This document shows, one piece after another, positions 4,156 through 10,977 of a DNA stretch of 10,977 bases. Numbering within the stretch: position 1 is the stretch's first letter; every line of letters starts with the position of its first letter. A program made the translations under genes and the position numbers. The notes beneath the pieces are model-generated. The model did no database searches, had not been told where the DNA came from, and was given only the letters and a program-made list of their open reading frames with translations. Source of the stretch: Sphingobacterium sp. UBA2700 (lineage in GTDB: Bacteria > Bacteroidota > Bacteroidia > Sphingobacteriales > Sphingobacteriaceae); NCBI GenBank assembly GCA_002354335.1, contig DELI01000024.1, forward strand, positions 92,642 to 103,618, in the 5' to 3' direction.

Positions 4156-6360
4156 ATGCAAGAATATGTGATTGATATAGAGGCTGAAAATAAGGAAATC
4201 CGAAAAAGATACCGTGCATTATTAAGAGCTTGCAAACCAACATTACAAAAAGGCGATAAACAACAGATTCGTAAAGCATTCGACTTGGCATTGGAAAGCC
4301 ATAAAGATATGCGTAGAAAATCTGGTGAACCATATATCTACCATCCAATCGCTGTCGCACAGATTGCCGCGGAGGAAATAGGATTGGGAACTACCTCTAT
4401 CGTCTGTGCCCTGTTACATGACGTGGTAGAAGATACCAGCGTTACATTACAAGATATTGAAGAGCAATTCGGGAAAAAGGTAGTTCGTATCATCGATGGC
4501 CTGACGAAGATATCGGGAATATTCGATCCGAATAGTTCCATGCAAGCCGAGAATTTCCGTAAAATGTTACTGACGCTTGCTGATGATGTGCGTGTTATCC
4601 TCATTAAACTTGCCGACCGACTGCACAACATGCGGACAATGGAGTTTATGGCCCGCCATAAACAACTTAAGATTGCTTCAGAAACAAGTTACTTATATGC
4701 TCCCCTCGCCCACCGCTTAGGTTTATATGCGATTAAATCGGAATTGGAAGATCTTTCCATGAAGTATACCGATCCGGATACCTATAAATTTATTGCGAAG
4801 AAATTAAATGAAAAAAAGGCGGAGCGTGAGAAATTCATTGGAGATTTCATCGGACCAATCAATGAAATATTAAAAGAAGAAGGTATTAACGCCTCAGTAT
4901 TCGGGCGACCAAAATCTATACATTCCATTTGGAATAAGATGCGTAAGAAGTCTATTCCTTTTGAAGAGGTCTACGACTTATTTGCAATTCGAATCATCAT
5001 CGACACAGAAGACGAGAAAGAGAAGACCGAATGTTGGAAAGTGTACTCGATAGTAACCGATCTATACCGTCCGAATCCCGATCGATTACGCGACTGGGTA
5101 TCCTCGCCTAAAGCGAATGGATATGAGTCCTTACACACCACCGTAATGGGCCCTCGAGGACAATGGGTGGAGGTACAGATCCGAACCAGACGCATGAACG
5201 AGATCGCGGAGAAAGGTTTCGCGGCGCATTGGAAATACAAGGAATCCAACTCCGATAACGGATTGGATCAATGGATACAGAAAGTACGTGATATCTTAAG
5301 CAATCCAGAGTCCAATGCAATGGACTTTGTGGATGACTTCAAGATGAACCTCTTCTCCGACGAGATATTCATCTTTACTCCTAAAGGCACGTTAGTACAG
5401 CTGCCTAACGGTGCTACTGCATTAGACTTTGCTTTCGAAATACATACGGATATCGGTGCAACCTGTATTGGTGCGAAGGTTAATCATAAGCTCGTACCAC
5501 TGAGTCAGGAACTGCAAAACGGGGATCAAGTTGAGATTATTACATCAAGCAAGCAAACTCCGAAAGAAGACTGGTTGAGTTTTGTCGTTACTGCGAAGGC
5601 TAAATCGAAGATTAAATCTTCCCTGAAGGAAGAAAAACGTCGAGTTGCGGAAGACGGGAAAGAAATCTTAGAGCGCAAGTTAAAGTCTTTGAAGATTACC
5701 TACAACACAGAGAATATCAATAAAATTGCAAACTTCTTTAAGTTTCCTAGTTCGCAGGAGCTTTTCTTCAATGTCGCAAAAGGAGCCATCGATATTAAGA
5801 ATTTGAGAGAGTTTGTGGCAGCGGAAAGATCGGAAGATGCGAACCAGAATCAGTTTCAAGCTCATATCAACGGTCTTGTAGAAAAGATCAACAAGAAAGA
5901 CGATACGATATTAATCGGCGATGACTATCAAAAAGTAGACTACACACTAGCTCCCTGCTGTAACCCTATTCCGGGCGATGATATCTTCGGGTTCTTGACG
6001 GTTAACGATGGTATTAAAATACATAGAACGAGCTGTCCTAACGCATCTAAACTGATGGCGAATTACGGCTATCGCATCTTGAAAGCTAAGTGGGCTTCTT
6101 TGCACAATAATGTTTCATTCTTAACAGGACTACGAATTATTGGTATTGATGACGTGGGCTTGGTGAATAAGATTACCACAGTAATCTCTCAGGATTTCAA
6201 TGTAAATATCCGCTCGTTATCCATCTCCAGCAACGAAGGAATATTTGAAGGCGATATTATGGTATTTGTTAATGACGTTGGTCAATTGGACAGCCTGATT
6301 AAGCATTTAAAGCAAATCCCTGGCATCACCGGCGTGACGCGCTATGAGTCGGAGAACTAA
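4156..6360 (+). CDS. Bifunctional (p)ppGpp synthetase/hydrolase, Rel/SpoT family
   Basis: The 734-residue protein makes and breaks (p)ppGpp in the stringent response. The HD hydrolase domain (about 40-200) keeps its metal ligands: His63 in YHP, His88-Asp89 in LLHDVVED, and Asp154 in KLADRLHNMRT. The synthetase domain (about 240-365) has GRPKS (250-254), EEVYDLFAIRI (Asp274), NGYESLH (Tyr323) and VEVQIRT (Glu339, Gln341). The TGS domain spans about 402-464, the Cys-rich module has CC601-602, His623 and Cys627, and the ACT domain spans about 657-731. Both catalytic sites look intact, so this is a true bifunctional long RSH, probably ribosome-associated. AGGAG lies 4 nt before the ATG, close for an SD. 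The Fur gene follows with its own promoter. Confidence 0.97.
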   Translation: MQEYVIDIEAENKEIRKRYRALLRACKPTLQKGDKQQIRKAFDLALESHKDMRRKSGEPYIYHPIAVAQIAAEEIGLGTTSIVCALLHDVVEDTSVTLQDIEEQFGKKVVRIIDGLTKISGIFDPNSSMQAENFRKMLLTLADDVRVILIKLADRLHNMRTMEFMARHKQLKIASETSYLYAPLAHRLGLYAIKSELEDLSMKYTDPDTYKFIAKKLNEKKAEREKFIGDFIGPINEILKEEGINASVFGRPKSIHSIWNKMRKKSIPFEEVYDLFAIRIIIDTEDEKEKTECWKVYSIVTDLYRPNPDRLRDWVSSPKANGYESLHTTVMGPRGQWVEVQIRTRRMNEIAEKGFAAHWKYKESNSDNGLDQWIQKVRDILSNPESNAMDFVDDFKMNLFSDEIFIFTPKGTLVQLPNGATALDFAFEIHTDIGATCIGAKVNHKLVPLSQELQNGDQVEIITSSKQTPKEDWLSFVVTAKAKSKIKSSLKEEKRRVAEDGKEILERKLKSLKITYNTENINKIANFFKFPSSQELFFNVAKGAIDIKNLREFVAAERSEDANQNQFQAHINGLVEKINKKDDTILIGDDYQKVDYTLAPCCNPIPGDDIFGFLTVNDGIKIHRTSCPNASKLMANYGYRILKAKWASLHNNVSFLTGLRIIGIDDVGLVNKITTVISQDFNVNIRSLSISSNEGIFEGDIMVFVNDVGQLDSLIKHLKQIPGITGVTRYESEN

Positions 6361-6410
6361 AGACTTACAGCACTTTGACAATAGCACTAGATAATACCAT
6401 AACATTTTGG

Positions 6411-6418
6411 TAATTTTG
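6411..6418 (+). promoter_or_regulatory. Probable promoter -7 element of the fur-family gene
   Basis: TAATTTTG fits TAnnTTTG and predicts transcription from near 6424, 18 nt before the ATG at 6442. This supports the ATG over an upstream in-frame TTG at 6430. No clear -33 TTTG at proper spacing was seen, and no terminator is visible after rel, so read-through from rel is also possible. Confidence 0.5.
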
Positions 6419-6441
6419 AATCTTAAAACTTGGCGAATACT

Positions 6442-6936
6442 ATGAAGCAGGGCGAAAACTACGAAACTGTTAAAAAGATTTTCGAAGCATACCTAGAAAA
6501 CAAAAATCTTAGAAAAACTCCAGAGCGCTACGCGATTTTAGAGGAGATATATTCACGTTCTGATCACTTCGATGTGGAGTCTTTATATATACATATGAAG
6601 AACAAGAAGTATCGCGTGAGCCGTGCAACGGTTTACAACACGTTAGAACTTCTGGTATCCTGCGATTTAGTTACCAAACATCAGTTTGGTCGCAATATGG
6701 CGCAATTCGAGAAATCTTATGGATATAAACAACACGACCACGTCATCTGCATTGAGTGCAATAAGGTAGTCGAGTTCTGCGACCCGCGTGTTTACCAAAT
6801 CCAAACAATGATCGGCGATTTACTAAATTTCGAGATCAAACACCACTCTTTAAATCTATACGGAATTTGCGCAGATTGCCGTAAATCTAAGTCCGTGAAA
6901 GAACCTGTAAAAGAAGAAGCAGTAATTTCAAATTAA
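6442..6936 (+). CDS. Fur-family metal/peroxide-responsive transcription regulator
   Basis: From the ATG at 6442 the protein has 164 residues. The winged-helix DNA-binding part (about 10-85) includes [14 protein letters not shown] and the recognition helix [14 protein letters not shown]. The C-terminal dimer and metal domain has HDH at 98-100, then Cys103 and Cys106 (CIEC), and [13 protein letters not shown] with Cys143 and Cys146. The two CxxC pairs should hold a structural zinc. The basic/acidic tail after 147 is variable. The Fur, Zur or PerR role cannot be settled by eye, so I give no symbol. A TTG start at 6430 would add four residues but is less likely. It lies between rel and purA without obvious pathway link. 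Confidence 0.93.
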   Translation: MKQGENYETVKKIFEAYLENKNLRKTPERYAILEEIYSRSDHFDVESLYIHMKNKKYRVSRATVYNTLELLVSCDLVTKHQFGRNMAQFEKSYGYKQHDHVICIECNKVVEFCDPRVYQIQTMIGDLLNFEIKHHSLNLYGICADCRKSKSVKEPVKEEAVISN

Positions 6937-6960
6937 TTTAACATTCGAAAAATTAATATA

Positions 6961-6968
6961 TACCTTTG
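6961..6968 (+). promoter_or_regulatory. Probable purA promoter -7 element overlapping the hairpin
   Basis: TACCTTTG is a perfect TAnnTTTG match, ending two bases inside the 5' arm of the 14-bp hairpin at 6967-7005. It predicts transcription starting near 6974, within that arm, giving a purA leader of about 88 nt that opens with most of the hairpin. No strong -33 element is visible. Confidence 0.5.
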
Positions 6969-7015
6969 TTCGGAAAAAGGCTAGTAGATTCCCTTTTTCC
7001 GAACATTTATTTTTT
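6967..7015 (+). terminator. Strong hairpin between the fur-family gene and purA
   Basis: TGTTCGGAAAAAGG (6967-6980) and CCTTTTTCCGAACA (6992-7005) form a perfect 14-bp stem with an 11-nt loop, followed by TTTATTTTTT (7006-7015). This is a good terminator for the upstream fur-family gene, whose stop is 31 bp before it. Because a promoter-like TACCTTTG overlaps it, it might instead or also serve as a 5' leader structure of purA. Confidence 0.8.
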
Positions 7016-7061
7016 CAGGAAAACAAACAATAATTTTAACATATAAATTTCAATAAATACT

Positions 7062-8333
7062 ATGCAAGTTGATGTGCTTTTGGGTTTGCAGTGGGGTGAT
7101 GAAGGAAAAGGAAAAATCGTAGATGTATTTTGTCCAAAATACGATTTGATCGCTCGCTTTCAAGGCGGTCCAAACGCTGGACATACTTTAGAATTCGACA
7201 ACAAGAAATTCGTCCTAAACACCATTCCATCTGGAATCTTCAACGAAGATACTTTAAACCTAATCGGTAATGGCGTTGTAATCGACCCTATTATCCTAAA
7301 AAGAGAACTAGACAACCTTAAAGCTGCTGGCTTCGATCCAGTAGGAAAAGGCAAGTTGGTATTAGCTCGTAAAGCACACCTTATTTTACCTACTCACCAA
7401 TTGTTAGATGCGGCTTCGGAAAGCACAATGGGTGCCGGTAAAATTGGCTCTACTTTAAAAGGTATTGGTCCAACTTACATGGACAAAACTGGCCGTAACG
7501 GTCTTCGCGTCGGAGATACTACCCTTTCTGACTTCAAAGAACGCTATGAAAAGTTGAAACAAAAGCACCTTTCGATGTTAGCTCACTATGGTGAAATCCC
7601 TGATTTCTCAGAAAAAGAGCAAGCATTCTTAGATGCTATCGAATTCTTAAAAACTATCCCTCATGTAGATTCTGAACACTTGGTGAATCAGTACTTGAAA
7701 GAGGGTAAGCGCGTATTAGCTGAAGGCGCTCAAGGCACTTTATTAGATGTTGACTTCGGATCTTATCCTTTCGTGACATCTTCGAACACAACGACTGCTG
7801 GTGCTTGTACAGGTCTGGGTATTGCTCCGAACAAAATTGGTGAAGTATTCGGTATCTTCAAGGCTTACGCAACACGTGTTGGTGGAGGTCCTTTCCCTAC
7901 AGAATTGGAAAACGAAACTGGCGAGAAACTACGTCAATTAGGTCATGAATTCGGTGCTACCACAGGTCGTGCGCGTCGTACGGGATGGATCGATCTTCCA
8001 GCATTGAAATATGCTATTATGATCAATGGTGTTACCGAGTTGATTATGATGAAAGCAGACGTGTTAGACACCTTCGAGAAAATCTACGTTTGTACGCATT
8101 ATAACTACCAAGGCGAACAGATCGACTATATGCCATACGAGATCATCACGAACAAACCAGAGCCTGTATTGAAGGAGATGGAAGGTTGGAATCAAGATCT
8201 AACAGGAATACGCTCGAAAGACGAAATCCCTGCAGCATTACAAAACTACATTAATTACTTAGAGCAAGAACTTAACGTTCCTATCAAGTATTTATCTGTA
8301 GGTCCTGATCGTACGCAAACTATCGTATTATAA
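7062..8333 (+). CDS. purA: Adenylosuccinate synthetase
   Basis: The 423-residue protein joins IMP and aspartate with GTP to form adenylosuccinate, the first committed step to AMP. Visible signatures are the GTP-binding QWGDEGKGK (10-18, Asp13 catalytic), GGPNAGHT (35-42, His41 catalytic), IGSTLKGIGPTYMDK (128-142), EGAQGTLLD (221-229), FPTE (278-281), the substrate loop GATTGRARRTGW (298-309), the guanine-specificity KAD (331-333) and SVGPDRTQT at the end. The length is normal. Its ATG has no SD, only an AT-rich leader. pabB follows after 7 bp, so the two are probably one transcript. The leader contains a large hairpin and promoter-like site. Confidence 0.98.
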   Translation: MQVDVLLGLQWGDEGKGKIVDVFCPKYDLIARFQGGPNAGHTLEFDNKKFVLNTIPSGIFNEDTLNLIGNGVVIDPIILKRELDNLKAAGFDPVGKGKLVLARKAHLILPTHQLLDAASESTMGAGKIGSTLKGIGPTYMDKTGRNGLRVGDTTLSDFKERYEKLKQKHLSMLAHYGEIPDFSEKEQAFLDAIEFLKTIPHVDSEHLVNQYLKEGKRVLAEGAQGTLLDVDFGSYPFVTSSNTTTAGACTGLGIAPNKIGEVFGIFKAYATRVGGGPFPTELENETGEKLRQLGHEFGATTGRARRTGWIDLPALKYAIMINGVTELIMMKADVLDTFEKIYVCTHYNYQGEQIDYMPYEIITNKPEPVLKEMEGWNQDLTGIRSKDEIPAALQNYINYLEQELNVPIKYLSVGPDRTQTIVL

Positions 8334-8340
8334 GACAGAT

Positions 8341-9621
8341 ATGGCCGAAGCCATTTTTGAAGTGCATAGTGAATTGTTTTTGTCTAAGGCCTTACAGTGG
8401 TCTAAAGGCTTCGAACATGTATGCTTATTTCAATCCAATGGTTTTAGCAATCAATATTCGCAAGTAGACTGCTTGATGGCTATCGATGCTGCCGAGGTCT
8501 TCACCTCCAAAGCTGGGCTACCAACTTTCGAACGCTTAGAACAATTTAAATCCCGGTTTCCTGATCAATGGATTCCGGGATTTCTTAGTTATGATCTGAA
8601 GAATGAATTAGAGGATCTACAGACGCAATTCCCAAATCGCGCGGGATTTCCTGACGCTTACTTCTTTGTCCCCAAGATCATCTTACAATTCAAATCCAAC
8701 AGCCTGCATATTCAAGCTGACGATCCTGCAGCTGTATATCAAGCGATTTTGAACACGGAGTATCTAAATCCTGTCTTTCAGTTTTCGGGAGATATTAAGT
8801 CTCGCATGACTCGAGAGGATTATTTCCATGCCTTCGACCAAATTAAAGGCCATATACAGCGCGGAGATATCTACGAGGCTAATCTCTGTCAGGAGTTTTA
8901 TGACGATGACGCGAAAATAGAAAACCCAGAGGCTTTATTTAATAAGTTAAACGAAGTCTCCCCTACACCTTTCGCCTGCTTTTTTAAAGTTAAGCAATCC
9001 TATATCCTCAGTGCTTCTCCGGAACGCTTCCTGGCGAAGCGTGGAAACACCTTAATTTCTCAACCGATAAAGGGAACATCTGCTCGTGGAAAGGACGAAA
9101 CAGAGGATGAAATACTAAAGAAAAATCTCGCGAACAATCCCAAAGAGATTGCTGAAAACGTAATGATCGTCGATCTGGTTAGAAACGACCTCACCAGAAG
9201 CGCAGTGCCAGGGACGGTAAAAGTAACAGAGAAACTGGGGCTTTATACGTTCAAGCATGTGCATCAATTAATCTCGACTATTTCTTGCGAAAAGAACCCC
9301 AAGTTGAGCGATTGCGAAGTTATAGAAAACACCTTCCCTGCAGGATCGATGACCGGAGCGCCCAAGATATCGGCTATGCAGCTATGCGACCAATATGAAA
9401 ACTCCAGACGTGGTGTTTATTCCGGTGCCATTGGCTATTTCTCACCGCATGGAAACTTCGACTTTAATGTGGTCATCCGAACGTTAATCTACAATGCAGA
9501 AACAAATTACCTCTCCTTCCACACGGGAGGTGCCATCACCATGGATGCAGAGGCCGAATCGGAATACGCAGAATGCCTTACGAAAGGAACTGCAATCCGT
9601 AGCGCGCTAAATAGCCGATAG
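8341..9621 (+). CDS. pabB: Aminodeoxychorismate synthase component I
   Basis: The 426-residue protein is a chorismate-utilising enzyme of the TrpE/PabB/MenF family. It makes 4-amino-4-deoxychorismate, the precursor of p-aminobenzoate for folate. The motif QPIKGTSARG (241-250) has Lys244 where TrpE has Ala (PIAGT); this lysine marks PabB. Other family motifs are GDIYEANLCQEF (175-186), LSASPERF (223-230), ENVMIVDLVRNDL (272-284), GSMTGAPK (335-342), YSGAIGYFSP (360-369) and FHTGGAIT (393-400). There is no glutaminase domain, so a separate PabA/TrpG is needed, not in this window. The N-terminal 150 residues are more divergent, as is usual. It is 7 bp downstream of purA. Confidence 0.92.
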   Translation: MAEAIFEVHSELFLSKALQWSKGFEHVCLFQSNGFSNQYSQVDCLMAIDAAEVFTSKAGLPTFERLEQFKSRFPDQWIPGFLSYDLKNELEDLQTQFPNRAGFPDAYFFVPKIILQFKSNSLHIQADDPAAVYQAILNTEYLNPVFQFSGDIKSRMTREDYFHAFDQIKGHIQRGDIYEANLCQEFYDDDAKIENPEALFNKLNEVSPTPFACFFKVKQSYILSASPERFLAKRGNTLISQPIKGTSARGKDETEDEILKKNLANNPKEIAENVMIVDLVRNDLTRSAVPGTVKVTEKLGLYTFKHVHQLISTISCEKNPKLSDCEVIENTFPAGSMTGAPKISAMQLCDQYENSRRGVYSGAIGYFSPHGNFDFNVVIRTLIYNAETNYLSFHTGGAITMDAEAESEYAECLTKGTAIRSALNSR

Positions 9622-9853
9622 GCAAATTATCCTAACCTCACGGCATCCTACTTATAAACAACTGAGAACCATTTGCATAGTTTTCGAAAGCCTCCTACTT
9701 TATTTGATGCCAAGGCAAATAAGCCTCAAAAAAAAAGCGGATTTCAATATTTTATTTTTAACCAATCAACCGTTTGCATTGCAATACATACTACAAAAAC
9801 TACTTTTAACTATTTATTTTTATAATAAATAACCTAAATCATTAACAATTTTG

Positions 9854-9861
9854 TATTTTTG
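9854..9861 (+). promoter_or_regulatory. Probable asnA promoter, -7 element TATTTTTG
   Basis: TATTTTTG is identical to the rpsF -7 candidate and matches TAnnTTTG. It predicts a start near 9867 and a leader of about 65 nt. The region upstream is AT-rich without a clear TTTG -33 element. Confidence 0.55.
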
Positions 9862-9878
9862 AAGACAATTATGATAAA

Positions 9879-9901
9879 GTGATTTTTGCTATTAGAATCA
9901 C
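9879..9901 (+). promoter_or_regulatory. Inverted repeat in the asnA leader
   Basis: GTGATT (9879-9884) and AATCAC (9896-9901) are inverse copies with an 11-nt spacer, and GATCAC repeats at once at 9902-9907. It falls inside the predicted asnA leader and could be a small hairpin or a regulator site. The stem is only six base pairs. Confidence 0.3.
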
Positions 9902-9932
9902 GATCACTATGTTTATTTTGTTTTAAAAATTA

Positions 9933-10937
9933 ATGGGACGTCATATCTTAAAAAGAGAACAAGCAATTACGTTTGTTAAAGAAACGTTTGCGACAAAACT
10001 CAAGCAAGCCTTAAACTTAATTCCTGTATCATCACCGATCGTTGTATTGGATGGAACAGGTATTAACGATGATTTAAACGGAATTGAACGACCTGTTTCA
10101 TTCCCTATCAAATCCTTACAGGACCAACGCGCAGTGGTGGTTCATTCCCTGGCAAAGTGGAAAAGAATACGCGTGAAAGAATTAGAATTAGAACCTGAAG
10201 AAGGCATTTTAACGGATATGCGTGCATTGCGCCCTGATGAGGATTATTCCCCGATCCACTCCATCTATGTCGATCAATGGGATTGGGAGAAATGCATATG
10301 CTCAGGAAATAGAAACTTAGCTTATCTGAAAGAAACGGTAGAGAAAATCTACCAAGTCATTTATGATACAGAACAAGCGGTAAACGTTCAATACCCACAT
10401 ATTGAGCCTGTTCTACCCGAAACTATTCACTTTATTTCAGCAGAAGAGCTGCTTCAAAAGTATCCACATAGCACAGGCAAAGAACGAGAGAATGCCATTG
10501 CTAAGGAGTACGGAGCAGTATTCATTTATGGAATCGGCGGTTCTTTGACCAATGGAGAACCACATGATGGGCGTGCGGCTGACTATGATGATTGGAGCAC
10601 CGGTAATGAACAAGGCTATCATGGGTTAAATGGTGATATTTTAGTGTGGAACCCTATTTTAAACACGGCATTTGAGTTATCCTCCATGGGAATCCGTGTA
10701 GACAAGAAAGCTCTATTGACACAGTTAGAAATCCGCAACAGCCTGGATCGTCAGAAACTAACTTTCCACCAAATGCTGTTGAATGATTTACTCCCAGAAT
10801 CCATTGGTGGAGGCATCGGACAATCTCGCATCTGCATGTTCATGCTGAAGCTTGAACATATCGGACAGGTGCAAGTGAGTATCTGGGATCAACTAAAAAA
10901 GAACGAACTCTTAGAAAAAGGTGTAGAGCTTCTGTAA
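9933..10937 (+). CDS. asnA: Aspartate--ammonia ligase (asparagine synthetase A)
   Basis: The 334-residue protein makes asparagine from aspartate, ammonia and ATP, using a class II aminoacyl-tRNA-synthetase-like fold. Length and motifs match AsnA along the whole chain: IVVLDGTGINDDLNGIERPV (36-55), VVVHSLAKWKR (68-78), LRPDEDYSPIHSIYVDQWDW (99-118) with EK next, the IYGIGGSL segment (198-205), HDGRAADYDDW (211-221), LNGDILVWNP (232-241), ELSSMGIRVD (248-257) and the motif-3-like GGGIGQSR (292-299). It stands alone after a 311-bp spacer with its own promoter candidate. The ATG has no SD. No terminator is visible in the last 40 bases of the window. Confidence 0.98.
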   Translation: MGRHILKREQAITFVKETFATKLKQALNLIPVSSPIVVLDGTGINDDLNGIERPVSFPIKSLQDQRAVVVHSLAKWKRIRVKELELEPEEGILTDMRALRPDEDYSPIHSIYVDQWDWEKCICSGNRNLAYLKETVEKIYQVIYDTEQAVNVQYPHIEPVLPETIHFISAEELLQKYPHSTGKERENAIAKEYGAVFIYGIGGSLTNGEPHDGRAADYDDWSTGNEQGYHGLNGDILVWNPILNTAFELSSMGIRVDKKALLTQLEIRNSLDRQKLTFHQMLLNDLLPESIGGGIGQSRICMFMLKLEHIGQVQVSIWDQLKKNELLEKGVELL

Positions 10938-10977
10938 AATATTTAATCAAAACGCAGAAAATAATACTAATATTCTT

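Larger units (their letters stand above)
9622..9932. other. AT-rich spacer between pabB and asnA
   Basis: No gene is supported in these 311 bp. The first half holds a weak imperfect hairpin, TTATTTG (9700-9706) against CAAATAA (9716-9722), and a nine-base A run (9728-9736), but no convincing intrinsic terminator for pabB. The second half is very AT-rich and carries the asnA promoter candidate and a leader inverted repeat. Confidence 0.5.

Noticed and set aside
6430..6441. TTG start for the Fur-family protein
   Set aside because: It adds only four residues to a variable N-terminus and sits about 6 nt from the predicted transcription start; the ATG at 6442 is better placed.
8341..9621. Anthranilate synthase (TrpE)
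   Set aside because: The motif is PIKGT rather than PIAGT, the lysine being diagnostic of aminodeoxychorismate synthase, and there are no trp genes nearby.
9700..9736. Intrinsic terminator for pabB
   Set aside because: The TTATTTG/CAAATAA stem is AT-rich and weak, and it is not followed by a T-run on the plus strand (an A-run follows instead).

Overview
The window looks like core chromosome of a member of the Bacteroidota, most likely Sphingobacteriaceae (Sphingobacterium or close kin). Four things point there. Most genes lack a Shine-Dalgarno sequence. Several gene starts are preceded by the TAnnTTTG -7 element of Bacteroidota promoters. A lineage-typical DUF4294 lipid-free secreted protein and a BshB1-type bacillithiol deacetylase are present. 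The intergenic DNA carries AT-rich TCTAA-type arrays and GGATTAACAGGAT-type repeats. The genus is an inference from protein flavour, not a search result.

Layout. Positions 1-434 hold a TCTAA repeat array, a probable broken minus-strand gene (Cys-rich segment plus one membrane helix), and the promoter/leader of the ribosomal operon. Positions 435-1523 are rpsF-rpsR-rplI (bS6, bS18, bL9), closed by a strong intrinsic terminator. Positions 1524-2105 are gene-free and packed with repeats: a TCTAA array, 71-bp tandem repeats, a 72-bp imperfect palindrome and 24-bp direct repeats. That stretch ends at the terminator of the opposing gene. Positions 2106-4015 are a minus-strand group: DUF4294 secreted protein, a glutathione-peroxidase-family thiol peroxidase and bshB1. 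Reading right from the divergent promoter region at 4016-4155 come a Rel/SpoT (p)ppGpp enzyme (4156-6360) and a Fur-family regulator (6442-6936). Next are purA (7062-8333) and pabB (8341-9621), probably co-transcribed, then a 311-bp AT-rich spacer and asnA (9933-10937).

The genes are mostly housekeeping: ribosome assembly, low-molecular-weight thiol and peroxide defence, stringent response, metal or peroxide sensing, and nucleotide, folate and asparagine synthesis. I see no phage, transposase, CRISPR array, toxin-antitoxin or defence locus. I do not see a previously undescribed system here. The observations most worth a second look are three. First, strong Shine-Dalgarno sequences precede rpsR and rplI in an organism whose ribosome should ignore them, in an operon encoding two of the proteins that hide the anti-SD. 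Second, the 1.58-2.1 kb region has layered repeats. Third, a probable purA promoter -7 element overlaps the upstream arm of the fur terminator hairpin.
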